DNA of 17,120 nucleotides from CAZKUN01 sp964555935 (GCA_964555935.1 CAZKUN010000202.1:1-17120); one strand, 5' to 3'; positions 1 to 9,095 are shown, numbered from the stretch's first letter. Made by a program: numbers and translations. The notes: generated by a model from the sequence alone, not told the origin.

Positions 1-2650
1 TGGCACGGTGGGGAGTCAGCAGCGTGATGAACCTCTGCCGAGCGGCGGGCTCCGTGGTGTCGATGTAAGCATGCCACTCCTTCGCGCGGTCGCCAGAGGG
101 ATCGAAACCGAAGTCATCGTCCTGTTTCATGGTGAGCTTGGCCGGCTCAAGGAATCTGACGCGCAACTTCGCCGCGCCGCGCGCAACATCCACCGTGTCT
201 TCGCCGAGCGTCATCTCCTCCTCGGCGTGCAGGCACCAGGTGAACGTGCTGGCCTCGGGCGCGACGATGTCATCGACGATGAGGAAAGTGTCGGGTCGCA
301 GGAAGACGATGTGTCGCTCGAATCGATCGAGCTTGCCGAAGTATGACGTGGTGGCGTCGCCGCAGGTGTAGTCGTAATCGAGGGATGTCTCGAATGCGGT
401 GATCTCGCCGGTCGCGTCCTTGTTGAAGATCGGCTGTCCCTCGCCGTTGACGAGGATGTCGTTGTGGGCCTTGGTGTGTCGCGTCCAGCCCGCATCATGC
501 GGGCTGCCGTACCAGTCGTAGTAACCCGAGTCGATCAGTAGTGGCTCGCCGTAGGCGTACAGCACGAAGTGGTTCTGGTCGGCGTGGGAATGGTTGAACG
601 ATCCATAGGGGCTGCTCTTGAACAGCAGCATGATGTCGTCGGGATCGTACAGCGCGCCGTGCATCGCCACCCAACCGATATCGGGGAAGTAGCGGGACTG
701 GGGGATGTCGGCCGGCGGCCTGGCTTTCAGATCGTCATCATACCAGTAGTAGCCGTGGTAGCTGCCGTCCCTATTGCCGCCCAGCATGTTGGCGTACCAC
801 TGGAAGTAGGGATTCTGATGCGCGGCGGCCCAGCGGGCCATGTTGAGTCGGTCGGTGTCGCCCGGCGGCCCGTGGTTGCCGTCGCCGAAGTGGTGACGGT
901 CGTTGAACGGCGGGTGCGTGTAGAGCTTGTACCAGCCGTTGTTGACGCACCATGCCTTCTGGTACAGGTCGAGGCCAGTAGCGCTCTTGAGGGCGTCCTT
1001 GTACCAGAACGCGAAGGCCGTTGACCACTTCCAGTAGCCAACGCCTTGCGCCCATCCGCCCTCCTCGCCGCCCCATGGGTGGAGAAGTGGGGGATAGACC
1101 GTTGCGGTGAAGCGGAACCACTCGTCGGCCGCTTCGGCGTCGTGCGCGAGCGCCGTGGCGATGATCCCCAGGAAACCGACTGCCGTCCATCCGTGCGAGT
1201 CGTAGGGGTAGGCGTAGATCGGTTTCGAATCCTCGGCGAAGTCGGCGTAGAGCACGCTCGCGCGAGCCTCGACGGCTGCCGCGACGGCGTCCCTCTGCGC
1301 CTGCGTCATCGCGTCATGGCACCAGTCATACGCGACGGCCATCTTCCAGGTGATGTCGCGGAACACTTGGTCATGGTTGCGGTAGGAGGTGATGCCATCG
1401 GGAGCCCATGATGCCATCTCGACCATGCGGGCGATGGTGGCATCGGCATACTTGCGGTCGCCGCTGATGAGGTAGGCGAAGGCGAGCGAGTGCATGCGAC
1501 CCGTCGCGCGTCCGGCGGCGCTACGGAGCTTGTTGCCATCCGCGATGATCTCGTCTGTGAGGGGACCATCGCGGAAACCGTAGATGAGCGAGGCACCGGG
1601 TTCGACGTCAACGTCCGCCGCCGCGTAGCTGTCGCACGTGCCTCGGAAGCTCGCCCACCACTCGGCGGACGGACCGTCCTTGCGCGCGCGGAAGTCGGCG
1701 AGGGTCGCCTGAGTCGCGACGATGCGGGGGTGGTCGCGCGGAACGCGGTCGAGCAACTCATCAGCCGGCGGCACGGGGAACGGGATCGCATCGCCTGGCA
1801 CAGTGAACGAGCGCGTCGGGCTCCACTTCGACCGATCTCCGCCAGCCGTCTCGAACGCCACGCGCCAGTGCCACTCCCCCGGCTCGAGCACTCGACTGTG
1901 GCTGTAGACATTGAAGGGGGGCGTGGCCGATTCGATGTCTGCTTGCGGGAAACCGGCATCGCGCGAGAGCTGCCACTCGTACCTCGCCGCGCCCATCTGC
2001 GCGACCCACGTGAAGTCCGGCGGGCTCTGCAGCACGGTCCGGCCGTCCGCGGGCGCCCAGGGGCATTGGAGGGAGCTTTGGGCATCACGCCATTCGGGTT
2101 GCCAATCCTCGAGCAACTCGACACTGACGTCGTCATACCAGAGGCTGCCCGACCCGCGCTGATACAGGATGACCTCGGCGCGGATCTGATCGGCCTCACG
2201 AGCGGCGGGCGGGACGATCGTCTGGAAGACGCGTTCGGTCCACTCGTCCTTCGGCATGTCGTTCGTGAAGTTGAACGTCTGGTATTGATCGCCCTCGACC
2301 GCCACGCCCGGGACCGGGCGGAAGCGCAGGATGGCAGCCGACACGCCCGTGCCTCGGTACCAGAACCTCAGCGTGACTGCCTTCGGCGGGGCGAAGGGCT
2401 GGGAGATCTGGAGGAAGCACGACCGGTCAGCCGCGCCGGGATCGCCATCGAGTCGGGCGGACGCGCCGCCCGTGTGGGCGACCTCGGTGTCGAGTGCCAG
2501 CGTGAAGCCTTCGCCGTGGATGGCCTTGCCCCAACCGGCGGGCATGTCGGCATCGGCTTCCTCGAAGCCTGGGTTGGCGAACACGGCGTCTTGAGCGGCG
2601 ACCGCGATCGGCGCCAAGATGATGAGCGCGAGGGTGAATGTGAATCGCAT
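1..2650 (-). CDS. Heparinase II/III-like (DUF4962-type) secreted polysaccharide lyase, 3' end outside window
   Basis: The frame stays open from ATG at 2650 to the left edge, at least 883 codons, so the C-terminus is missing. Residues 1-20 (MRFTFTLALIILAPIAVAAQ) read as a Sec signal peptide. Residues 22-180 look like a galactose-binding-type carbohydrate module, opening with NPGFEE and closing with LWYDDVSVE. About 190-300 resembles the Ig-like start of DUF4962 proteins. About 300-640 is a helical toroid with DSHGW (H486) and GGWAQGVGYW (Y539). The following beta-sandwich has H687-S-H689-A-D691, IDSGYYDW (D707) and H729-N-D, which fit the heparinase family's His/Asp/His metal site. The family cleaves uronic-acid polysaccharides by beta-elimination outside the cytoplasm; the substrate here is unknown. 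An AGGAAGG sequence precedes the ATG, and the EEP gene ends 21 nt upstream, so it is probably the last visible operon gene. Confidence 0.88.
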   Translation of the reverse strand, partial: MRFTFTLALIILAPIAVAAQDAVFANPGFEEADADMPAGWGKAIHGEGFTLALDTEVAHTGGASARLDGDPGAADRSCFLQISQPFAPPKAVTLRFWYRGTGVSAAILRFRPVPGVAVEGDQYQTFNFTNDMPKDEWTERVFQTIVPPAAREADQIRAEVILYQRGSGSLWYDDVSVELLEDWQPEWRDAQSSLQCPWAPADGRTVLQSPPDFTWVAQMGAARYEWQLSRDAGFPQADIESATPPFNVYSHSRVLEPGEWHWRVAFETAGGDRSKWSPTRSFTVPGDAIPFPVPPADELLDRVPRDHPRIVATQATLADFRARKDGPSAEWWASFRGTCDSYAAADVDVEPGASLIYGFRDGPLTDEIIADGNKLRSAAGRATGRMHSLAFAYLISGDRKYADATIARMVEMASWAPDGITSYRNHDQVFRDITWKMAVAYDWCHDAMTQAQRDAVAAAVEARASVLYADFAEDSKPIYAYPYDSHGWTAVGFLGIIATALAHDAEAADEWFRFTATVYPPLLHPWGGEEGGWAQGVGYWKWSTAFAFWYKDALKSATGLDLYQKAWCVNNGWYKLYTHPPFNDRHHFGDGNHGPPGDTDRLNMARWAAAHQNPYFQWYANMLGGNRDGSYHGYYWYDDDLKARPPADIPQSRYFPDIGWVAMHGALYDPDDIMLLFKSSPYGSFNHSHADQNHFVLYAYGEPLLIDSGYYDWYGSPHDAGWTRHTKAHNDILVNGEGQPIFNKDATGEITAFETSLDYDYTCGDATTSYFGKLDRFERHIVFLRPDTFLIVDDIVAPEASTFTWCLHAEEEMTLGEDTVDVARGAAKLRVRFLEPAKLTMKQDDDFGFDPSGDRAKEWHAYIDTTEPAARQRFITLLTPHRA

Positions 2651-2671
2651 GGGACGGTCCCTTCCTGGGGC

Positions 2672-3682
2672 TCAATTGGGAAGCGCGATGTCGGCGACAA
2701 CAGGGCGGTGATCGGATGGGCCGGTTGCCAGGGCCTTGCACGAGATTGGCGTCAGATCCTCGGATGTCCAGACGTAGTCGATCCGGATCACCGGGCGCGC
2801 GCGCGGGAAAGACCAGCCGAAGCCCGTCCCGGCCCGCGCGAAGCTATCGGTCAGTCGGTCGGCCAGCTCAGAGTAGATCCGCCCGCGGGGCGGGTTGTTG
2901 AAGTCGCCCGCGATGATGGCAGGGCCCGTCTGTCTGTCGAGCCACTCGACGACGGCGGCCATCTGCCCCGCGCGGCGCGTTGCCGTGCGTCCGATCTGTC
3001 GCCACGCGCTCTTCTTCCGCGCGTCGCGCACCACGCCCGCGAGCTGGTAGGAGTAGAAGTGGACGCAACAGATGCTGACCTCTCCCTGAGGCAGCGATAT
3101 CGTCGCGACCGGGGGATCGCGACGGGTGGGCTCATCTTCCAGCCGTGGATCGATGATCTCGGTGTCCACGATCTCGCCCTTGGTGAGAATGAGCATCGAG
3201 TTCGACCGGAATCCGTCGGCTCCCGGCATGATGCCGCGGAATCTCTTGCTCCACGCCTCCTGCAAACAGATGATGTCGGGGTCCAACTCCGCCACAACTG
3301 TCCTGAACTCATCGATCCGGTCGACCGCGGAGTGCACGTTCCAAGTGACGACACGGATGGTGCGAGCCTCAGAGACTTGGGGCGAGCGCAGCTGGAGGCT
3401 CGGCATGGCCACGGTAACCAGGCACAGCGCGGCGCAGCCGATGCCCCACATGATGGCGATTCGGTCGAGCGAGAGCGCGGCGATCGCCAGCACGATGGCG
3501 GGGATGACCAGGTAGGCTAAGGGCGGCGCGTAGGTGATGTAGACCGACCACGAGGTGCTCTCGCCCCACGCCTCCTGGATGACCCAGATCGCCGCGATGG
3601 CGAGGACGCCAAGGCGCGCGACGAAGCGGGCGAAGCGCTTGCGGAGGGGCACGCGGGGTTTGGGATCGGATTCGGTCGGCAT
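2672..3682 (-). CDS. Membrane-anchored endonuclease/exonuclease/phosphatase (EEP) family protein
   Basis: This 336-residue protein has a basic N-terminus (RKRFARFVAR), three hydrophobic segments (about 24-40, 48-70 and 75-94), then an EEP catalytic domain. Family motifs are all present: TWNVH (N115), CLQEAW (E142), AGDFNN (D260, N262), IDYVW (D302) and PSDHRP (D324, H325). EEP enzymes are metal-dependent phosphodiesterases or phosphatases acting on nucleic acids, inositol phosphates or lipids. With a basic, probably cytoplasmic N-terminus and three spans, the catalytic domain should lie outside the membrane. VanJ-type proteins have that layout and act on cell-envelope lipid phosphates, but that assignment is only inference. 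It ends in TGA. No strong Shine-Dalgarno is visible before ATG 3682. It lies between two polysaccharide-lyase genes, with gaps of 44 and 21 nt, so it is probably co-transcribed. Confidence 0.85.
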   Translation of the reverse strand: MPTESDPKPRVPLRKRFARFVARLGVLAIAAIWVIQEAWGESTSWSVYITYAPPLAYLVIPAIVLAIAALSLDRIAIMWGIGCAALCLVTVAMPSLQLRSPQVSEARTIRVVTWNVHSAVDRIDEFRTVVAELDPDIICLQEAWSKRFRGIMPGADGFRSNSMLILTKGEIVDTEIIDPRLEDEPTRRDPPVATISLPQGEVSICCVHFYSYQLAGVVRDARKKSAWRQIGRTATRRAGQMAAVVEWLDRQTGPAIIAGDFNNPPRGRIYSELADRLTDSFARAGTGFGWSFPRARPVIRIDYVWTSEDLTPISCKALATGPSDHRPVVADIALPN

Positions 3683-3726
3683 CGGTGAGGTATCGTTCGT
3701 CGAGGCGAGCAGTCGAGCCTCCCGCG

Positions 3727-6693
3727 TTACTCGACCTCCGCGAGGCTCAGGTCATCGTAGTAGACCGTGCCGACCGCGCCGAGGCGCATTGCTATGATGA
3801 GTCTCGCCTCCGGATTCGTAACGGTGAACTCCCACTCGAAGGGGATCCACTCGTCCGACGGGGGGAGCGGATCGGAGTAGATGTACTGGTTCTTGCCGCT
3901 CTGCGAGCACATCGATGCCTTGGAACCCACATCGCCACGGTGGTAGCCGGTCATCCGGTAGGTCTTGCCGATCTCAAGCGGGACGACTTGAGAGGCGACC
4001 ATGTTCAGCCCCCCGGCGATGCCGCGCATCATCAGGCACCGCTTGCCGGAATGGGGGTTGTCAGTCACAGCCTCGGACTCGTACTTGGTCTCGTCACTGC
4101 TCGACCAGGCGCCGAGGCCCCAGTTGCGAGGGCTGTCGCCGCCGTCCTCGAAGCCGCCGTTCTCCAGCAGTGGCGCGAGGCTGAAGTGGAGGTTGAACTG
4201 GGTCATGTTGGGCCGGAGCGCGTTGTCAGACGCCCTGAAGCTCACTTCGTAGTCAATGGGGTCGGTCACCTTTGGAATACCGCCGGTCAATGTCCCCGTG
4301 GGTGCCTGCCTGTTCTCCATGGCAATGACGGACGAATTTGGCAGTGGCACGCCGTTCAGCGCGACGCGTCCGCTTAGGTGGTTGAGTTTCATGCCCTCGT
4401 CCCGGAACTCCACGGAGACCCGCCACGGAGGCGCGGCTACTCGACCGAGGTCCACGAACTGCCTGCCCACGAAGCGCTGCTGGTCGTCGATGGTCACCGC
4501 CACGACGTCCGGTGGCGTGGTTTCCCCGGCCTCGGCGAGGGGGCGCCTGGTCCATGCGAGCTGTGCCGGGCCGACGATCGCCTCGGGGAGGGTAAGAGGC
4601 CCTGCCCCCGCATCGGTGCGGTCGACTGGCCGCCACTTCTCCCCAATGTGCCAGGCTAGCCCAGGTCTCCGCGCCAAGCCGGTGGTCACCTCCATCCCCT
4701 CAGGCCCGGCCACATGGACCGGGTCCTCGACATGCCGCCCCGGGTACATCTCGGTGGCGATTACGCCTTCGGCACTCACGCCCGCCAATTGCACGTCCTC
4801 ATCGCCTACTCCGCCTGGGCCGGCGATCCAGTACCACCAGGGCGAGGAGGCCGTATCACCGTGCAGCTTGGCCCGGGGCGTGGATTCTGTCCTGTCCGCC
4901 ACGGTCGACACAGTCGCCCATACGCGTTCCTGCTCGCGGTCGACGGTCAAAGAGAGCTGCTCGTCGTCCGTGCGGTCGGTGACTTGGCGGGTCGCCGCTC
5001 CGACCGCGTGCGGGTAGAGCACGGTGAGGTACTTCACGTCTTTCCCTTGCTGCCGCGCGACAACGGCCCAGTTGTCGTAGGAGGCGGTCTTGGGATCGGA
5101 GCCGTAGGGCTGCCAACGCGAGGTCTCCACGGCCTCCACCTCGACCGGGCCTGCCCAGTAGACATCCAGCGCCACCTTGCCGGGCGTGTCGGCCTTCGGG
5201 TCGAAGCCTGTCCAGGAGGCGCGGTTGCCATCGATCTCGATCTCGCCGCCCTCACGCGAGACGGGCGTGTGGATCTGCCATTCGTACTCGTGCTCCTCGT
5301 CGGCCTGGATATCATCGATGATGACCACGAACTCCCCCTCGACCAGGAGGAACGTGCGGCGGAGCTTGATGCCTGCGTATTCGGTGACGATGTCGGCGCT
5401 CCTGACGTATGGGGCATCGATGATGTTCTCGATGGTGCCGGGTGTCTCGTTGACGGGGCCCTCGCCATCGACGAGGAGCGTGTTGTGAAGCTGGGGCGGG
5501 TAGAGATCGTAGCTGACCCAGTGATCGTAGCCCGCGTCGACAGCGAGCAGCTCGCCGTAGGCGTGGAGGACGAAGCTCCCGACATCACCGTGGGAGTAGA
5601 CGTGGTGGGTCTTGGCGAGCCAGGGATCCTTGCTCTTGAACCACAGGGCGACCGCATTGCGCGACCATTCGCTGCGCATCGCAGCTTCCTGAGTCGTCGT
5701 GTAGTAACGCGATGTCGGGACGCCGGCCATGGACGGCTGGACCGAATCGTCGAACAGACACAGCTCGCGCACGCCGCCCGAGCCGATGCTGCCCCATTCC
5801 TCGAGCGCCCACCGGATCATCTGCTGCTGGCGCTCGCTCCCCGCGCCCACGCAGAGCTTCAGCGAGTTGATGACGTTCTGCATGTTCGTCGTGCCAATCG
5901 CCGCGCAGACACCATCGGGTTGCGTGATGTGAATCGTGTATTCGATGGCGTTGCTCAAGCGAGGATCGTCAAACAGCCAGTTGCCGGATGCGTTCTCGTA
6001 GTAGCGGGTGAATGGCATCATCGTCGCAAGCGTGAACGAGCTGTATCCCGGGCCCTCGATGAACATGCCGTCGGGCCGCCAGAACTCGAAGTTTGGCTCG
6101 TCGCGGATGCCGTCAAGCGCGCGCTGGAGCCACTCGTCGGGCGTGTGGGCAGCGTCTTCGTAGCCCGCGAGGACGATGGCGGCGGTGCCCAGAGCGCAGA
6201 TGCCGCGCGTGCGCTGGTTGCCGGGGTGTTGACCTGAACCCGATTCCAGCGCCGAGAGGTAGAGCCGCTCGCAGGCGTTGGCGATCTTGGCGCGGATGAC
6301 GCGGTGGTCGGTCTCGCTAAGGCCGTCGTAGTTGTAGATGAGATCATACGCCTCGGCAACGCCCTGAAGCGCGTCAGCCACGCCGCAGGAGCAGTGGTAG
6401 CCCGCCGGATTGCACCTCAATAGCCGCTCGCGAACGGCCTCGGCCTTGTCGCGGTCGCCGGTGAGGTACCACGTCAACGCGCGCTCGACCATGCCACTGC
6501 TGAGTTGAACGCCCTCCCACCACCCGGCGTACGGCGCGCGGTCCAGGCGGGCCTTGATGGCCTCGGTCTCATCGGGCGAGAACAGCAAGCGGGGATGCTG
6601 CTCCGGGCCAAGATCCGGCGCATCCCAGACGCTGTCGGCCTGTTGCGTCGGGATGGTGTAGGCGAGGGCCAACAGGGCCACGGTCCAGCGCAT
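3727..6693 (-). CDS. Secreted heparinase II/III family polysaccharide lyase with C-terminal carbohydrate-binding-like module
   Basis: ATG 6693 is chosen because GGAGG lies 7 nt upstream; a TTG directly before it is also in frame. The product has 988 residues. Residues 1-19 (MRWTVALLALAYTIPTQQA) look like a signal peptide. About 25-330 is an alpha-helical toroid with HPGNQRTRG (N159) and EGPGYSS (Y217), the usual Asn and Tyr positions of the family. The beta-sandwich has KTHHVYSHGD (H364, H368, D370), AVDAGYD (D386) and LHNTLLVDG (H403), fitting a metal-supported lyase centre. Residues about 841-988 form a binding-like module from NGGFEDGG to YYDDLSLAE. The expected reaction is beta-elimination of a uronic-acid polysaccharide in the periplasm or outside; heparin specificity cannot be claimed. 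It is clearly distinct from the lyase at 1-2650 and lacks its N-terminal region, so the two may have complementary specificities. Confidence 0.9.
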   Translation of the reverse strand: MRWTVALLALAYTIPTQQADSVWDAPDLGPEQHPRLLFSPDETEAIKARLDRAPYAGWWEGVQLSSGMVERALTWYLTGDRDKAEAVRERLLRCNPAGYHCSCGVADALQGVAEAYDLIYNYDGLSETDHRVIRAKIANACERLYLSALESGSGQHPGNQRTRGICALGTAAIVLAGYEDAAHTPDEWLQRALDGIRDEPNFEFWRPDGMFIEGPGYSSFTLATMMPFTRYYENASGNWLFDDPRLSNAIEYTIHITQPDGVCAAIGTTNMQNVINSLKLCVGAGSERQQQMIRWALEEWGSIGSGGVRELCLFDDSVQPSMAGVPTSRYYTTTQEAAMRSEWSRNAVALWFKSKDPWLAKTHHVYSHGDVGSFVLHAYGELLAVDAGYDHWVSYDLYPPQLHNTLLVDGEGPVNETPGTIENIIDAPYVRSADIVTEYAGIKLRRTFLLVEGEFVVIIDDIQADEEHEYEWQIHTPVSREGGEIEIDGNRASWTGFDPKADTPGKVALDVYWAGPVEVEAVETSRWQPYGSDPKTASYDNWAVVARQQGKDVKYLTVLYPHAVGAATRQVTDRTDDEQLSLTVDREQERVWATVSTVADRTESTPRAKLHGDTASSPWWYWIAGPGGVGDEDVQLAGVSAEGVIATEMYPGRHVEDPVHVAGPEGMEVTTGLARRPGLAWHIGEKWRPVDRTDAGAGPLTLPEAIVGPAQLAWTRRPLAEAGETTPPDVVAVTIDDQQRFVGRQFVDLGRVAAPPWRVSVEFRDEGMKLNHLSGRVALNGVPLPNSSVIAMENRQAPTGTLTGGIPKVTDPIDYEVSFRASDNALRPNMTQFNLHFSLAPLLENGGFEDGGDSPRNWGLGAWSSSDETKYESEAVTDNPHSGKRCLMMRGIAGGLNMVASQVVPLEIGKTYRMTGYHRGDVGSKASMCSQSGKNQYIYSDPLPPSDEWIPFEWEFTVTNPEARLIIAMRLGAVGTVYYDDLSLAEVE

Positions 6694-6714
6694 CAAGGTG
6701 CCTCCGAACGGGCG

Positions 6715-7734
6715 TTATCTGGGCGAGCAGACGGGCCTGACGCCGGACCCGCCAGTGGTGATGCGGCGGTCCTCACCTGTGACGAGGTTGACGGCGTGGA
6801 TGTAGTACTTGGCGGCATAGACTCCCTGGTACGCCAGAGTCTCGCCGTCCGGCGAATAACTGGGCCAGGCGATGATGTGAAAACTGGTGACCGCGAGACG
6901 CTCGGCGTCCGAGCCATCGACTCCTACCGACGCGACCCACGTGTTGTGGTAGGCCACGGATGAGGTGTAGGCGATGCGGGTGCCATCGCTGGAGAATGAC
7001 ACGGGCGTCAGCGGGTAGCCGTCGCTCGCCAGGAGCGTGAGATCGCCTGTCTCGACATCCGCCAACGCCACGCCGCGGGTGGAACCCTCCACCTCGACGC
7101 CGTCGAAAGCAAAGGCGATCGTCTCGCCGTCGGGCGAGAAGCAGGGCTCCGAGTAGAGCGCGGGTTCTTGGGTCAGTTGGCGGATCTCGCGCGTGGCGAT
7201 GTCGATGAGCAGAATGTGGCCCGGCCCGGCGAGCTTCTCGGAGGCGGTGACGGCGATGAGCGTTCCCTCGGGGTTGGCGATGGGCGGTGAATGGAAGGCG
7301 GCGACTGTGGTGAGTCGCATTGTGTGGCCTGCATTGATGCTGTGCCCAACGACCTGAGTCCGGTCGGGACCGGCGAGATAGGCAAGGTGGCCTTCATCGA
7401 TGTAGCAGGGAGCGCTCTCCCAGATATCGGGGCTGTCGGTAACGTTGAGTCGGTTCGAGCCGTCGGCCTTGGCGGTGTAGATATCATTCAGTCCCGCGCC
7501 AACGGCCTCGAAGGCGAGTCGTGTGCCGCTCGGAGCCCATACCGGAGATCGCGCCGACGAGAGGCCCTCGCTGACGTTGACGGGATCGCCGCCGGCGAAA
7601 TCGGCGACCATGATCCTCGCGTCAGGTGAGGGGGAGTGGACGGGCACGTTGCCGATGTACGCGACGTACGGGGCGGCGACGGCGCTGGGCGTGAACGCCA
7701 GTAGTGCGGCAAGGAGCATCGGAGACCCTCTCAT
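6715..7734 (-). CDS. Secreted TolB/WD40-like (PD40) beta-propeller protein
   Basis: From ATG 7734 the product has 339 residues. It begins with a signal peptide (MRGSPMLLAALLAFTPSAVAA) followed by PYVAYIG. PD40-type repeats are visible, each with a P.[WFY]SPDG.[TR][IL]A[FY] core followed by a strand and a D..TG turn: SPVWAPSGTRLAFE, SEPCFSPDGETIAFAF, TPVSFSSDGTRIAYT and WPSYSPDGETLAYQG. The last residues (RPVCSPR) stop at the start of another blade, which may close the ring with the N-terminal strand. Such propellers bind proteins or glycans and rarely have enzymatic activity; the role here is unknown. In-frame starts also exist at GTG 7749 and ATG 7719; the latter has GAGGG 7 nt upstream but would lose the basic signal-peptide start. 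The lyase gene follows after 21 nt, so they are almost surely co-transcribed. Confidence 0.85.
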   Translation of the reverse strand: MRGSPMLLAALLAFTPSAVAAPYVAYIGNVPVHSPSPDARIMVADFAGGDPVNVSEGLSSARSPVWAPSGTRLAFEAVGAGLNDIYTAKADGSNRLNVTDSPDIWESAPCYIDEGHLAYLAGPDRTQVVGHSINAGHTMRLTTVAAFHSPPIANPEGTLIAVTASEKLAGPGHILLIDIATREIRQLTQEPALYSEPCFSPDGETIAFAFDGVEVEGSTRGVALADVETGDLTLLASDGYPLTPVSFSSDGTRIAYTSSVAYHNTWVASVGVDGSDAERLAVTSFHIIAWPSYSPDGETLAYQGVYAAKYYIHAVNLVTGEDRRITTGGSGVRPVCSPR

Positions 7735-7755
7735 TTGGCCCCGCCGCACGGCCGA

Positions 7756-7785
7756 CGGGCTGGAAGCCCGGCGCTACGCGGGAGG
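7756..7785. repeat. REP-like intergenic hairpin in the oxidoreductase-propeller gap
   Basis: CGGGCT-GGA-AGCCCG (7756-7770) is a perfect 6-bp stem with a 3-nt loop, followed by GCGCTACGCGGGAGG. The overall form, a GGGCTGGAAGCCC hairpin followed by GCGCTAC, resembles short dispersed REP-type palindromes I know from planctomycetes and related GC-rich bacteria. Only one copy is visible, so its repeat nature cannot be shown from this window. It lies in the one operon gap wider than 50 nt (7735-7838) and could also affect mRNA stability. Confidence 0.4.
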
Positions 7786-7838
7786 ACGACTGAGTCATCA
7801 CCGGTACGGACGCTTGGACGACGATCAGCGTTCCTTCA

Positions 7839-9095
7839 TCACAGATGCCACGGCGCTCGGTATGGCCTGCTCAGCCATCGGTTGGCGCCCTCGTCATCTA
7901 TGAAACGCTGGGCGGCGGGGTCCCAGTTCAGGGCGCGGCCGGCTCGGATGGCGATGTTGCCGAGATGACAGACCGTTACCGAGCCCGCACCGATCTCGAC
8001 ATCGCAGACCGGGCGCTCGCGAGATTCGATGCAGTCAAGCCAGTTGTCGCTGTGGCCTCTTCCGGCGACGAAGCCGATGTCGCCCGACCCGATCTCTTCG
8101 TCCTTCAATTCCGCCGGACTCGTCTCGAGCATGCCACGGGCGACGAACACCCAGCCGTCCGGACCCTCGAAGGCAATCCCGTGGCGGTTGCTGTCGCTGC
8201 AGATGACTTTGCTGCCGTCGGCGTAATCGTAACGTATGTCGAAGTGGACGGCGGTCTCATAGAGGCCGTCCGTGGGGAATGTCGCTGTGCCCTCGATTCG
8301 GACGGGGCCGGTGCCATCCATGTTGAGGCCCCACTGAGCGATGTCGTTGTGGTGGTGACCCCAGTCGGTCATTTTCCCGCCGGAGTAATCCCAGAACCAG
8401 CGGAAGTTGCCGTGGCAGCGCTGCCTCGTGTACGGCACCTTCGGCGCGGGCCCGAGCCACATGTCCCAATCGAGGCCGTCCGGGGGAGCGGTGTTAGGCT
8501 CATAGCCGGACGTCGGCCCAGTGCCGATCCCGACTTTCACGGTGTGGACCTTGCCGATGCGGCCGGCGCGGACGAGCGAGACGGCCTGCTGGAACTCGCG
8601 ACTGGAACGCTGCTGGCTGCCGGTCTGGAACACGCGACCGTACCGTCTCACGGCGGCGGTGAGCTTCCAGCACTCCTCGATCGTGAGCGTGAGCGGCTTC
8701 TCGCAATACACGTCCTTGCCCGCTTGGCAGGCGTGGATGGATGTGAGCGTGTGCCAGTGGTCGGGCGTCGCGATGACGACGGCATCGATGTCGTCGCGGT
8801 CGAGAAGCTCGCGGTGGTCGGCATACTGCGCGCAGCCATCCCCGACGCGATTGGCTGCTGCCTCACGGTGGCCGGCGTCGACATCACAGACCGCCAGCAC
8901 TTCGGTTCTGCGATTGCCCAAGAAGCCGCCCAGGTGGCCGTTGCCCATGCCGCCGATGCCGATGAAGCCGAGGGCGATGCGGTCGTTGGCGGCGACCTTG
9001 TCGGCTTGCCCGAGCGCGCGGGATGAGACGACGAGAGGGGCAGTGGCCAAGGTGGCGTTGCGCAGGAAGCGGCGTCAGGTCTGTCGGCCATTCAT
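7839..9095 (-). CDS. Gfo/Idh/MocA family oxidoreductase with in-frame TGA in its Tat signal
   Basis: From 9050 down to a TGA stop the frame encodes about 400 residues of a Gfo/Idh/MocA dehydrogenase: Rossmann motif GFIGIGGMGNGH, ATPDHWH, the family signature CEKPL, then WDMWLGPAP, GNFRWFWDYSGGKMTDWGHHHNDIAQW and GRGHSDNW. Family members oxidise or reduce sugars and cyclitols with NAD(P). The natural start appears to be ATG 9095, with AGGAG at 9107-9111. It gives MNGRQT, then TGA (9075-9077), then RRFLRNATLATAPLVVSSRA, a Tat signal whose twin-arginine motif begins at the stop codon. With CGA there, the motif would read T-R-R-R-F-L-R. Downstream CTG and TTG codons lack a Shine-Dalgarno. The gene may therefore be silenced, read through, started weakly at TTG 9050 without an export signal, or wrongly sequenced. 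The downstream domain looks intact and under selection. It is probably the operon's first gene. Confidence 0.82.

Noticed and set aside
1490..3520. 676-codon plus-strand open frame
   Set aside because: It is antisense to the lyase and EEP genes, which have clear family motifs. It is Arg/Asp-rich with no domain, signal or ribosome site, typical of a shadow frame in GC-rich DNA.
4714..6237. 507-codon plus-strand open frame
   Set aside because: It lies wholly antisense to the conserved lyase gene and shows no motif of its own.
7845..9026. 393-codon plus-strand open frame
   Set aside because: It mirrors the oxidoreductase gene and has a composition typical of a reverse-strand shadow.
9075..9077. 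TGA as a reassigned sense codon or selenocysteine
   Set aside because: TGA ends the EEP gene, the oxidoreductase itself and microprotein copy 3, so the standard code applies. No selenocysteine-type hairpin or homologous Sec site is evident.
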